Assembly (NCBI RefSeq): GCF_900110955.1
Contig: NZ_FOFR01000014.1
Coordinates: 124,001 to 188,000, forward strand
Origin: Lentzea xinjiangensis
Lineage (GTDB): Bacteria; Actinomycetota; Actinomycetes; Mycobacteriales; Pseudonocardiaceae
DNA length: 64,000 bases
Direction of reading: 5' to 3'
The position numbers and the translations under genes are program-made. How positions within the stretch are numbered: the first letter of the stretch is position 1; the number at the start of each line of letters is the position of its first letter. The notes below the pieces were generated by a model, which searched no databases, was not told the DNA's origin, and saw only the letters and a list, made by a program, of their open reading frames with translations. Positions 9,701 through 15,923 of the stretch are shown here, piece by piece.

Positions 9701-10371
9701 ACGGACTGCGGCCCGGTCTTGGCGATGGCCGCGATCGCTGCTGCCCCGACGGGGTTCGGACGTCCGGCTCGGTGTTCGCGCGCCGCCTGCACGAGGTCGG
9801 GTTCGGAGGTCGGCTCCGACAGCACCAGTTCGATGGTGGCGGCGTGCTCGTCCACCCGACGGCGGGCTTCGTCCGCCAGCTCGGGGTCGACGGAGAAGAC
9901 CGGCGCCGGGTCGAAGCCGCGCCGCCGGATCACGTCGCGCAGCCAGACCTTGGGCATCACCCAGGTGTCCTCGTCGACGGGGGCGGGCCGGCCGGCGGGA
10001 GAGGTCGTGGTGGCCCGGTCGGCGACCGGCGCGGCACCGGCCCGGTCGGTGGTGGGCGTGGCGGTCTGAGTGGCCGACGCCGGAGCGGGTCGGCCGGTGG
10101 CGGGCCGGCCGGCGGTGGGATCGACTGCGGAACCGGCGGCGGGATCGGCTGCGGGGGCGGCGGACGCGCCCACCTCTCGGTAGCCCTTCTTCTCCTTCTC
10201 CGCCACCAGCTTGGCCACGTGCGCCTGCGCTGCCTCGGCGGAGGCGAGCTCCTTGGTCTGGGTCTGGCCGCTGGTCTGCAGCCGTCCGAAGCGGACGGTC
10301 ACCGCGGTGCCGTCCCGGTCGATCTCCCAGAACTTCGCCGAGCCGCCGGAGACGAGCTCCCACCTGCGCAC
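6790..10371 (-). CDS. WGR and DUF4132 domain protein, copy 2
   Basis: This 1193-residue paralogue of the 3012-6695 protein has the same layout: an N-terminal WGR domain (RRWELVSGGSAKFWEI, FGRLQTSGQTQTKEL), a variable Pro/Ala/Thr linker near 75-140, then a helical repeat body and C-terminal DUF4132. The GTG at 10371 was chosen because it gives the same first residues as copy 1 and has an AGGGGGT ribosome-binding site six bases upstream. A longer in-frame start at 10449 lacks this support. The two copies are very alike through most of their length and diverge mainly in the linker, which points to tandem duplication. The function is unknown. Confidence 0.92.
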   Translation of the reverse strand: MRRWELVSGGSAKFWEIDRDGTAVTVRFGRLQTSGQTQTKELASAEAAQAHVAKLVAEKEKKGYREVGASAAPAADPAAGSAVDPTAGRPATGRPAPASATQTATPTTDRAGAAPVADRATTTSPAGRPAPVDEDTWVMPKVWLRDVIRRRGFDPAPVFSVDPELADEARRRVDEHAATIELVLSEPTSEPDLVQAAREHRAGRPNPVGAAAIAAIAKTGPQSVHAWIADHGVVFAAEATMAFVGLVSTREWLRQQHSYGKERLRSRGGYLHVTPDGDEGRMLTAVRYALAIADDAEHAAAEAALDRLTEDAAKFARVYLMPGRADWFAEACRLQQGHTRWWLLACSATRFEEFERARARPTNAAFIMHTAIHVLGPAIAPLLAQDLDHSYQRADGRKQALKVLAMLPTDEAFTILLDRLDAKYVRPALLEAMAAFPARAARLLGERAAGDDEVRQLLTVHLTKHPHLEAPAGFTAIEDERVPAAPPEALPPLLVSPPWVNRKPPLKAVVVPDLPLPSSSITWEPGEREEWLKAGLGNSRYTWQELLEQFHQGRVGYRVRDLFALAPVDEVRHLLADWEPRLHWNAEATGKLLAARFGFDALPPLLRLVESNVNVAVVVLPFATPEVAALMADWLVRLKQVRKVALAWLARHRETAARLLVPAALGKPGAGRRNAETAIRHLHGMGVDVVALAPGPEAADALRAFLAVDPVDVLPTRLPVLGEWAEPRLLPQVLLRDRGHALPAEAASHLLMMAALSKPGDVYAGLPVVREALDRDSLAEFAWAVFQRWQEVGAPSKEGWAFTALGWFGDDETVRRLSPLIRTWPGESQHTRAVAGLDVLADIGTEVALSHLNGIAEKVKFKALKTRAQEKVSQIAAELGLSRDQLADRLVPRLGLDDEASLVIDYGPRRFTVGFDEQLKPFVLDQDGKRRKDLPKPGAKDDQDQAPLEHKRFMALKKDVRTVAGDQIHRLERAMVSQRTWTAEEFHAVLAGHPLLWHIVRRLVWITNEGLSFRLAEDRTLADENDDEFSLPEDATVRVAHPVDLRDSLEAWGEVFADYEILQPFPQLSRPLHVVPPGEDLLARLAKYDEVPYPVGKVLGLTNKGWVRGQPQDAGVECWITRPFPGGGALVASLDPGIAVGAVDIFPEVKFTGLWFSADGEGDWSAPKNAPAMPAADPITVSELLSELESLQA

Positions 10372-10583
10372 TGCCGTACCCCCTGCTGTCCGATCCGGAG
10401 TTGTCGAGGGGGACCGTACCCAGCCGGTCCGACAGTTTTCGTCGATCACGCGAAGTCGCAGCTCAGACCGGCATCCGGGGCGTCTGCGGGCGCGACGGGC
10501 GCCACCTGGGGGCGACCCGCCCGGTCGTCCGAACCGGACGGTCGGCGGGCACCGGAACCGCCCGGCCGCCGCCCGCAGCGCGA

Positions 10584-10635
10584 GGCCCCCTGGATGCGGT
10601 CCGGGCTGATGGGCCCGGGCCGGACCCAGGGGGCC
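10584..10635 (-). terminator. Long hairpin downstream of the alpha-glucosidase
   Basis: Arms GGCCCCCTGG (10584-10593) and CCAGGGGGCC (10626-10635) pair perfectly, and an inner GTCCGG/CCGGAC stem extends the structure. It sits about 35 bases past the stop of the leftward GH13 gene. No T run follows. The rest of 10372-10668 shows no gene. Confidence 0.6.
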
Positions 10636-10668
10636 GGGAGGGTGTCGTCGCTCAGGCGGACGCGGTGG

Positions 10669-12210
10669 TCAGAGCTTCCACCAGAGCGCGGTGTCCGGCG
10701 GCAGGAGCAACTGGCCGTCGCGCACGCCGTAGTACGACGAGGCCAGCAGGACCGAGCCGGGGTCGGGCAGCTCCACGACGGAACCGGACAGGTTCACCGC
10801 GCAGGCGACTCCGTCGCGCTCGAACCACAGGACGTCGGCCGGGCCGTCGACCCAGGTGAGCCCGGCGCCCACGGCCGGGTGCTCGCGGCGGACGCGCAAG
10901 GCGTTGCGGTAGAACGACAACATCGAGTCCTGGTCGCCGGCCTGCGTCTCCACGCTGAGCTTCGCCCAGTCCGCCGGCTGCGGCAGCCACGAGCCGCCGG
11001 TGCCGAAACCGAGCGAGGGGCCGGTCGCGGTCCACGGCAACGGCACGCGGCACCCGTCGCGGCCGCGTTCGGTGTGCCCGGACCGCTCCCACATCGGGTC
11101 CTGCAGCACCTCGTCCGGCAGGTCCAGCACCTCCGGCAGCCCGAGTTCCTCGCCCTGGTACAGGTACACGGATCCCGGCAACGCCAGCATCAACGCCAGC
11201 GCAGCGCGCGCACGCCGCACGCCGGTCTCGCCACCGCCGTACCGCGTCACATGCCGTTGCACGTCATGGTTCGACAGCACCCACGTGGTAGGCGCGCCCA
11301 CCGGTGCGACAGCCGCCAGCGACGAGTCGATCACCGACCGCAGCGCCTCGAAGTTCCACTCCGCGGTCAGGTAGTGGAAGTTGAACGCCTGGTGCATCTC
11401 GTCGGGACGCAGGTACATCGCCGTCCGCTCGGCGGAGGGCGTCCACGCCTCGGCCACGAGCACCCGCTCGCCGGGGTAGGAGTCGACGACGGCACGCCAC
11501 TCGCGGTGGATCTCGTGCACGCCGTCCTGGTCGAAGAACGGCAACGGCTCGGTGCCCAGCAGCTTGAGCTGGTCCGCGTGCCCGATGTCCGGCAGCCCCG
11601 GCGCCTTGACCATCCCGTGCGCCACGTCCACCCGGAAGCCGTCGACGCCGAGGTCCAGCCAGAACCGCAGCACGTCGCGGAACTCCGCGCGCACCTCCGG
11701 CAGCTCCCAGTTCAGGTCCGGCTGCTCCGGTGCGAACAGGTGCAGGTACCAGGACCCGTCGGCGACCCGCGTCCACGCCGGCCCGCCGAAGACCGACTCC
11801 CAGTCGTTCGGCGGCTCATCGCCCACGCCCTCGCGGAAGATGTAGCGCTCGCGGCCGCGCCCGGCCAGCGCCTCCTGGAACCACGCGTGCTGGTCGGAGC
11901 TGTGGTTCGGCACGATGTCGACGATCACCCTGATGCCGGCCGCGTGCGCGTCCGCCACCAGCTCGCGCACGTCGTCGAGCTCGCCGAACTGCGGGTCGAC
12001 CGCGCGGTAGTCCGCCACGTCGTAGCCGCCGTCGGCCATCGGCGAGGCGTAGAACGGCGTGATCCAGACCGCGTCGACGCCCAGGTCGCGGAGGTGGGGC
12101 AGGCGCGAGCGGATGCCGGGGAGGTCGCCGACGCCGTCGCCGTTCGAGTCGGCGAAGCTGCGCACGTAGACCTGGTAGATGACGGCGTGCCGCCACCAGT
12201 CCTGGGACAT
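10669..12210 (-). CDS. Alpha-glucosidase, glycoside hydrolase family 13
   Basis: This 513-residue GH13 enzyme has no signal peptide, so it acts in the cytoplasm on imported alpha-glucosides such as malto- or isomalto-oligosaccharides. From the chosen start the catalytic residues are Asp195 (GFRVDVAH, nucleophile), Glu254 (LVAEAW, acid/base) and Asp316 (LSNHDV). The N-terminal [15 protein letters not shown] and DIVPNHSS are family hallmarks. Two in-frame start codons exist. The one at 12210 is preferred because GGAAGG lies seven bases upstream, whereas the one at 12216 is too close to it. Two LacI-type operator-like sites upstream suggest repression relieved by sugar. No transporter genes are adjacent. 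The exact sugar cannot be read from the sequence. Confidence 0.93.
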   Translation of the reverse strand: MSQDWWRHAVIYQVYVRSFADSNGDGVGDLPGIRSRLPHLRDLGVDAVWITPFYASPMADGGYDVADYRAVDPQFGELDDVRELVADAHAAGIRVIVDIVPNHSSDQHAWFQEALAGRGRERYIFREGVGDEPPNDWESVFGGPAWTRVADGSWYLHLFAPEQPDLNWELPEVRAEFRDVLRFWLDLGVDGFRVDVAHGMVKAPGLPDIGHADQLKLLGTEPLPFFDQDGVHEIHREWRAVVDSYPGERVLVAEAWTPSAERTAMYLRPDEMHQAFNFHYLTAEWNFEALRSVIDSSLAAVAPVGAPTTWVLSNHDVQRHVTRYGGGETGVRRARAALALMLALPGSVYLYQGEELGLPEVLDLPDEVLQDPMWERSGHTERGRDGCRVPLPWTATGPSLGFGTGGSWLPQPADWAKLSVETQAGDQDSMLSFYRNALRVRREHPAVGAGLTWVDGPADVLWFERDGVACAVNLSGSVVELPDPGSVLLASSYYGVRDGQLLLPPDTALWWKL

Positions 12211-12254
12211 GTTCATGCCTTCCGATGTGGTGTGTCAGCGGTCCAGGAAAGACG

Positions 12255-12273
12255 TTGCAAAAGTTTTCCGCAA
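12255..12273. promoter_or_regulatory. Putative LacI-type operator, site 1
   Basis: TTGCAAAAGTTTTCCGCAA is an imperfect inverted repeat (TTGC...GCAA) 45 bases upstream of the alpha-glucosidase start. TTGCAAA-type palindromes are bound by LacI-family sugar regulators of actinomycetes. The regulator involved is not identifiable here. Confidence 0.5.
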
Positions 12274-12309
12274 GTCGGCTTGATGTTTACTGGCCGCGAA
12301 AGGCCTGAT

Positions 12310-12325
12310 CTGCAAACTTTTGCAG
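12310..12325. promoter_or_regulatory. Putative LacI-type operator, site 2
   Basis: CTGCAAACTTTTGCAG has perfect 7-base arms around a CT centre. It lies between the leftward alpha-glucosidase and the rightward leader/tRNA unit. A GATAAT box at 12331-12336 could serve as -10 for rightward transcription, so a repressor here might affect both directions. Confidence 0.55.
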
Positions 12326-12390
12326 CCCTGGATAATGCGTTGCGGCACCTGCGTGTCATCCGTCAGAGTGGATCTCGACGAACCGGAGGA

Positions 12391-12476
12391 GGGAGCAAAC
12401 CGTGAGGCAACAGCACATGTGTCAGCAGCACGAGTGGTGCTCCCCGGTCCTGGCCTGACCCACGCCTCCGGGGAGC
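12391..12476 (+). promoter_or_regulatory. Alternative leader RNA stems (attenuator switch)
   Basis: Two mutually exclusive stems lie across the leader ORF. The first pairs GGGAGCA (12391-12397) with TGCTCCC (12438-12444). The second pairs GCTCCCCGG (12439-12447) with CCGGGGAGC (12468-12476). The second stem uses the first three bases of the terminator 5-prime arm, so it is a candidate antiterminator. A ribosome paused on the Gln/His/Met/Cys codons would cover 12391-12397 and favour the second stem. A ribosome reaching the stop at 12456 would cover both arms of the second stem and let the terminator form. Base pairing was read directly; the switching model is inference. Confidence 0.55.
12402..12458 (+). 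CDS. Leader peptide rich in Gln, His, Met and Cys codons
   Basis: This is an 18-codon ORF starting with GTG, behind the strong Shine-Dalgarno GGAGGAGGG (12385-12393) at eight bases spacing. The peptide is MRQQHMCQQHEWCSPVLA. Codons 3-7 read Gln-Gln-His-Met-Cys and codons 8-10 read Gln-Gln-His, with further Trp and Cys codons after. A rho-independent terminator follows 15 bases after the stop, and then come tRNA genes for Gln, His, Met and Cys in the same order as the codons. This is the arrangement expected of a ribosome-mediated attenuator, as known for amino-acid biosynthesis operons, but here controlling tRNA genes. A chance match is unlikely. The peptide itself is probably not functional after release. 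Confidence 0.8.
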   Translation: MRQQHMCQQHEWCSPVLA

Positions 12477-12510
12477 CGTCCCGTCGCCGTCGCGACGAGG
12501 CGGCTTTTTT
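12474..12510 (+). terminator. Rho-independent terminator (attenuator) before the tRNA genes
   Basis: Arms 12474-12487 and 12492-12505 pair over 14 positions with one C-A mismatch. The loop is CGTC, and six T residues (12505-12510) follow. It lies between the leader ORF and the first tRNA, three bases before the tRNA-Gln 5-prime end. It is one of the few hairpins in the window with a true T tract. Confidence 0.88.
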
Positions 12511-12512
12511 GA

Positions 12513-12585
12513 TGCCCGTTGGTCCAATCGGCACGGACGCCGCGCTCTGGACGCGGAGATCGAGGTTCGAGTCCTCGACGGGCAG
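12513..12585 (+). tRNA. tRNA-Gln (anticodon CTG), divergent
   Basis: This is a complete cloverleaf. Acceptor TGCCCGT (12513-12519) pairs with ACGGGCA (12578-12584). The D stem is GTCC/GGAC with a nine-base loop containing GG, the anticodon stem CCGCG/CGCGG has loop CTCTGGA, and the T arm is CGAGG-TTCGAGT-CCTCG. The anticodon CTG is at 12547-12549. U1-A72 and discriminator G73 fit glutamine identity. The variable loop has only four bases. CCA is not encoded. It is the first tRNA after the attenuator. Confidence 0.9.
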
Positions 12586-12587
12586 CT

Positions 12588-12660
12588 GTGACCGAAGCCG
12601 AAGCAGTCGAGGCGCCAGGTCGTGGTCCTGGTCGAAGCCGGTGCGAGTCCGGTCGGTCAC
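12588..12660 (+). tRNA. tRNA-His (anticodon GTG), 8/4-type, atypical
   Basis: An eight-pair acceptor GTGACCGA (12588-12595)/TCGGTCAC (12653-12660) includes the G-1:C73 pair that marks histidine tRNAs. The remaining T stem is CCGG/CCGG (four pairs), an 8/4 layout that has been described for some bacterial histidine tRNAs. The anticodon arm is CCAGG-TCGTGGT-CCTGG with GTG at 12622-12624. Oddities are C instead of U at position 33, A at position 8, G at T-loop position 55 and a three-pair D stem. CCA is not encoded. It starts two bases after tRNA-Gln. Confidence 0.75.
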
Positions 12661-12679
12661 CCCAGTCGGTCACCACAGT

Positions 12680-12748
12680 CGCGCGGGACCCGGTGGTCAC
12701 CTGGGCCTCATGAACCCGGGGTGCCTGGTTCGACACCAGGACGCGCGA
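12680..12748 (+). tRNA. tRNA-Met-like gene (anticodon CAT), very unusual D arm
   Basis: Acceptor CGCGCGG (12680-12686) pairs with ACGCGCG (12741-12747) at six of seven positions, and A73 follows. The T arm CCTGG-TTCGACA-CCAGG is canonical. The anticodon loop CTCATGA carries CAT at 12709-12711 with U33. The anticodon stem has a C-A mismatch at its top but can extend outward by two more pairs. Only 15 bases separate the acceptor from the anticodon stem, so the D arm is reduced to a GACC/GGTC stem with a four-base loop. Elongator Met is favoured because the leader has an ATG codon; an Ile-CAU tRNA is the alternative. Confidence 0.65.
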
Positions 12749-12753
12749 TGCCC

Positions 12754-12824
12754 GACCCACGTCACGACGGTCGTGGAACGCTCTGCAACAGCGTTGGCGC
12801 TGGGTTCGACTCCCAGGTGGGTCT
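12754..12824 (+). tRNA. tRNA-Cys (anticodon GCA), short D loop
   Basis: Acceptor GACCCAC (12754-12760) pairs perfectly with GTGGGTC (12817-12823). U73 is the classical cysteine discriminator. The anticodon arm ACGCT-CTGCAAC-AGCGT carries GCA at 12785-12787, and the T arm is CTGGG-TTCGACT-CCCAG. The D stem CACG/CGTG closes a loop of only five bases, shorter than in normal tRNAs and without room for the usual GG contacts. CCA is not encoded. It starts five bases after the Met-like gene and ends 44 bases before the DUF1684 start. Confidence 0.82.
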
Positions 12825-12868
12825 CAAGGGGTGGAACGGGGAAGCCGGTCCCCGCCGAGGTCGTTGGC

Positions 12869-13678
12869 ATGGTCATGAGCGGCTTCGCGGAGGACTGGCA
12901 GACCTGGAAGACGGAGCGGGAGAAGTCCCTGGCTGACCCGTACGGGTGGCTGGCACTGGTCTCACTCGATTGGCTGGAGACCGCCCCACGCGCCTATGAC
13001 GGACTACCGGGCGTGTGGTGGCAAGACGACCAAGCGGCGTACTGGGAGAACGAGGGGGACCGGCAGCGGTTCGAACTCGTGCAGAGCGGTCCCGGTGCGC
13101 GGGTGAAGTCGGGGGACGTCGAGATCGAGGTCGCCCGCCGTGGCGGGTACCTGATCCGGGTGCACGACCCGAAGGCGGAGGTGCTCCGCAACTTCCGGGG
13201 TGTGCCGGCCTACGAACCCCAGGAGTCGTGGGTGCTCGAAGGCGTCTACGAACCGTTTGACGCACCCGTCCCCACGACCGTTGGTGCGGTCGTGGAAGGG
13301 CTTAGCCATGTCTACGAGGCACCGGGCCGTGTGCGGTTCCAGCACGACGGCGAAGAACACACGCTGACGGCGTTCAACGGGCACAACGGCGGACTGAGCA
13401 TCCTGTTCACCGACGAGACCAGCGGTGTCACCACGTACGCGGCGAACCGGTCGCTGGCGGCGACTCCGCGGGACGGCGTGGTCGTGCTCGACTTCAACCG
13501 GGCGACGAACCTGCCGTGCGCCTTCACCGACTTCGCCACCTGCCCGCTCCCGCCCGCCGGGAACCACCTGCCGTTCGAGGTGCCGGCGGGGGAGAAGACG
13601 CCGTACGAACGGGGTCAGAAGAACTCGTCGAGCAGCCGGTACCACTCCAGCGCCGGCGGGTCGGGGGTGAGGCCGTAG
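12869..13678 (+). CDS. DUF1684 domain protein
   Basis: This 269-residue soluble protein matches the DUF1684 family: EDWQTWKTEREKSLADPYGWLALVSLDWL at the N terminus and, near the C terminus, LDFNRATNLPCAFTDFATCPLPPAGNHLPF. Family members are small beta-rich proteins of unknown function that lack a signal peptide. The ATG at 12869 is used (GAGG nine bases upstream); a second at 12875 is possible. It lies 44 bases after tRNA-Cys with only a short six-pair hairpin (12837-12854) between, so it may be read from the attenuated tRNA promoter. The last 64 bases overlap the convergent kinase gene, and the tail after GEKTP looks non-conserved. Confidence 0.85.
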   Translation: MVMSGFAEDWQTWKTEREKSLADPYGWLALVSLDWLETAPRAYDGLPGVWWQDDQAAYWENEGDRQRFELVQSGPGARVKSGDVEIEVARRGGYLIRVHDPKAEVLRNFRGVPAYEPQESWVLEGVYEPFDAPVPTTVGAVVEGLSHVYEAPGRVRFQHDGEEHTLTAFNGHNGGLSILFTDETSGVTTYAANRSLAATPRDGVVVLDFNRATNLPCAFTDFATCPLPPAGNHLPFEVPAGEKTPYERGQKNSSSSRYHSSAGGSGVRP

Positions 13679-14313
13679 GCGCGGTCGAACGCGGCCGCGG
13701 CTTCCCCGCCCAGTTCCCTGTGCGCCAGTGCGATGTCCCGGTGCCGGTCGGACACGCCCAGCCGGGACACGTCGATCAGCACGGTCGAACCGTCCGGGCG
13801 CAGCAGCACGTTCGGTGGGCAGAAGTCCCCGTGCGCCACCACGAGGTCCTCGTCGCGGGGAGCCGTGGCGATCAGGCGCGCGAGCAGCTCCCCGGGAGTG
13901 GCGCCGAGGTTGTCGTCGTCGAAGTCCTCCGGGTCCACCAGCCCGGCCTCGACGTTGCGCCGTGCGTGGTCCAGCAGAGCTGGAACCCGTGCGTCGTAAG
14001 GGCATGAGTCCACCGGCAGCGAGTGCAACGACCGCAGCACCGTGCCCATGACCGTCGCCGCGAGCACGGGATCGACCGACGCGAGCGAGGGTGCCCCGAC
14101 GTCGGCGAGAACCAGCCAGCCGTCCGTGAACGCCCGGATCCGAGGTACCTCGAAGTGCTCGCCCAGCCAGCGCAACCGGTCGTGCTCGTCCGCGCCGCTC
14201 CGCTTCACCCAGCAGGATCCCGCCCGCCAGACCTCGCCGGACAGGCCTTCGTGGTCGTGGGACCACACGACGTCCGAGCCGACCGCACGCACCACGTCCT
14301 CAGGTAGCTCCAC
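13615..14313 (-). CDS. APH-family phosphotransferase
   Basis: This 232-residue kinase-like protein has the aminoglycoside phosphotransferase catalytic motifs VVAHGDFCPPNVLL (HGDxxxxN, catalytic Asp) and VLIDVSRLGVSDRHRDIALA (the metal-binding Asp segment). The GTG at 14313 was chosen because GAGGA lies seven bases upstream and it gives the usual family length. Upstream in-frame codons have no such site. APH-type enzymes phosphorylate aminoglycosides, macrolides or other small hydroxyl substrates. The closest look is to APH(3-prime)-like proteins, but the substrate cannot be assigned. It is convergent with DUF1684 and divergent from the I36 gene. Confidence 0.85.
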   Translation of the reverse strand: MELPEDVVRAVGSDVVWSHDHEGLSGEVWRAGSCWVKRSGADEHDRLRWLGEHFEVPRIRAFTDGWLVLADVGAPSLASVDPVLAATVMGTVLRSLHSLPVDSCPYDARVPALLDHARRNVEAGLVDPEDFDDDNLGATPGELLARLIATAPRDEDLVVAHGDFCPPNVLLRPDGSTVLIDVSRLGVSDRHRDIALAHRELGGEAAAAFDRAYGLTPDPPALEWYRLLDEFF

Positions 14314-14429
14314 GTGCTCATCCTCGGCGGAAGGTGCCGCGCCGCCAAGTGAATTCCGGTACCGCCAGTCCTTGACGCGGTGGCGGGAGGAGCGGAAAGG
14401 TGCTGGCAAGGGGAAACTGGGGAGGAATC

Positions 14430-14774
14430 ATGAAGAAGATCGCCGTTGTGCTGTGCGCTCTGGCGGGGTTCGCCGTCACGCCCGCCGCTCACGCCGCGCC
14501 GCCGGACTGCACCTTCACCGACGCGTTCTGCGCATGGGACCAGATCGACTACGAGGGCGCGAGGTTCAACGTCGCGCCGATCGGGGCCTCGGCGTGCGTC
14601 GACCTGGTCGAGCACGGCTGGGGCAACCGCATTCGCTCCGCCTACAACAACAGCACCAAGACCGCGTCGCTGTTCGCCAGTGACGACTGCACCGGCCGGC
14701 CTTACCCGATCGACGGCAAGACCGGCCAGCCGAACATCACGTTCCAGGCCGGAAGCGTGTTCGTCCAACGCTAG
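14430..14774 (+). CDS. Secreted peptidase inhibitor family I36-like protein
   Basis: This 114-residue secreted protein has a signal peptide (MKKIAVVLCALAGFAVTPAAHA, cleavage before APPDC). The mature part holds paired cysteines and the pattern FCAWDQIDYEGARFNV ... NRIRSAYNNSTKTASLF, which is the beta-gamma-crystallin-like fold of the I36 (SMPI) inhibitors from streptomycetes. The ATG at 14430 has GGAGGA five bases upstream. These proteins inhibit metalloproteases or have unknown extracellular roles. It is a single gene, and its stop touches the convergent excalibur gene. Confidence 0.82.
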   Translation: MKKIAVVLCALAGFAVTPAAHAAPPDCTFTDAFCAWDQIDYEGARFNVAPIGASACVDLVEHGWGNRIRSAYNNSTKTASLFASDDCTGRPYPIDGKTGQPNITFQAGSVFVQR

Positions 14775-15686
14775 TCATTCGCAGGCGACGCCGTCCTTGT
14801 CGTGGTCCAGCCGGTAGATGTCGCTGCCGATGACGCGGATCGGGCCCGCCACGTACGCGGGCCCGTCCCCGCTGCCGCCGGCGCAGTCGACGTCCGACGC
14901 GACCGGCACGCAGCCGCTGTAGTTCGAGTCGCACGCGGGCTTCGGCTCGGGGGCGGGCACCGGCTGGGGGTTGGGCTTCGGCTGAGGTTGCGGCTGGGGC
15001 TGGGGTTGTGGCTGGGGCTGGGGTTGCGGCTTCGGCTGAGCCACCGCCGGGGGCGTGGTGGTGGTCGTCGTCGTAGTGGTCGTTGTCGTGGTGGAGGTCG
15101 TGGTCGACGTCGTCGTGCTCGCCGGCGACGAAACCGTTGTCGTGGTGGTGGGCGCGGCCGTGGTCGACAGCGCCGACGCCGCCTTGTCCACGCCGGCGGG
15201 GTCGCTCATCACCGCTGCCACGACGACGACCACCACGAAGAACGCGAAGAGGCTCGCCGCCGCGATCGCGATCGGCGGCACCCACGAACGGGAGCCCGCC
15301 ACCGGAACCACGGCGCCACGCGGCACCTGTCGCGGCATTCGCAGCACGACCTGCAACAGCCCGTTGGTGCCGCGCCGGACTTCCGCCGAGCACCCGGTCG
15401 CCCCGCCGCCGGACTCGACGTGCATCAGCACGGGCGCGTACCGCTGCGCCATCAGGAAGGTCAGCTCGCCGACGCGCTGCCCGTCGAGCCGCACCTCGAC
15501 GCCTCGCTGACCGCGGTACTTGCCCGCGGCGATCGTGCACCACGTCAGGTGCACGGCGACGTGCCGCGTGACGCCGTCCGGCACGGCGTACCGGGCGAGC
15601 ACCTCCTGGTGGTGCTCCTCGCCGGTCACGGTCACCGCCACCTCGCCGGGCACCATCACCAGACCGGCGGCCGAGTTCTCGATCAC
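14775..15686 (-). CDS. Membrane-anchored excalibur-domain protein
   Basis: This is a 303-residue single-pass protein. The cytoplasmic N half (about residues 1-140) is beta-rich and unrecognised. A membrane segment follows (PPIAIAAASLFAFFVVVVVVAAVM), then a Thr-rich stretch and a Pro-Gln repeat linker that would span the cell wall. The C terminus is an excalibur calcium-binding domain ending in DHDKDGVACE. The GTG at 15686 has GAGGGAG eight bases upstream. Excalibur domains are extracellular and often end cell-wall proteins or nucleases. The linker DNA (14990-15120) is low complexity. The role is unknown; surface calcium sensing is only a guess. Confidence 0.85.
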   Translation of the reverse strand: MIENSAAGLVMVPGEVAVTVTGEEHHQEVLARYAVPDGVTRHVAVHLTWCTIAAGKYRGQRGVEVRLDGQRVGELTFLMAQRYAPVLMHVESGGGATGCSAEVRRGTNGLLQVVLRMPRQVPRGAVVPVAGSRSWVPPIAIAAASLFAFFVVVVVVAAVMSDPAGVDKAASALSTTAAPTTTTTVSSPASTTTSTTTSTTTTTTTTTTTTTPPAVAQPKPQPQPQPQPQPQPQPQPKPNPQPVPAPEPKPACDSNYSGCVPVASDVDCAGGSGDGPAYVAGPIRVIGSDIYRLDHDKDGVACE

Positions 15687-15863
15687 TGTGGCAACTCCCT
15701 CGGGACGGGGTTCGTACGCAGACCATCGAGGACTCGCGCCGGGCGTTACCGAGAGTGCCGTCAAGTTGTACCGATCGGGTGAAAAGGGGCCAGATCCGTC
15801 ACAAAGCGTCAACTGCCGCCGATGGAGTTCCTTCGGGCGTCCCAACTGAGACGCGATCTGTGG

Positions 15864-15877
15864 CGAGAGCGCTACCA
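15864..15877. promoter_or_regulatory. Putative LacI-family operator (AGCGCT core)
   Basis: CGAGAGCGCTACCA resembles the palindromic TGGGAGCGCTCCCA sites bound by CebR-type LacI regulators (10 of 14 positions). It lies 47 bases before a rightward ATG with a strong ribosome-binding site. The LacI gene at 16182-17198 is the obvious candidate binder. Confidence 0.45.
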
Positions 15878-15923
15878 CGCTACGTTCGCCGGGCGTGCAC
15901 CAACTTCACCCGAGGAGAGAAGC

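Noticed and set aside
12388-12445. GGAGCA...TGCTCC inverted repeat considered as a fifth tRNA
   Set aside because: The span of about 52 bases is too short, with no T arm or anticodon arm. The leader ORF and alternative stems explain it better.
14990-15120. Low-complexity GGTTGCGGCTGGGG and GTCGTCGTG repeats
   Set aside because: They encode the Pro-Gln and Thr linker of the excalibur protein. No separate element is needed.
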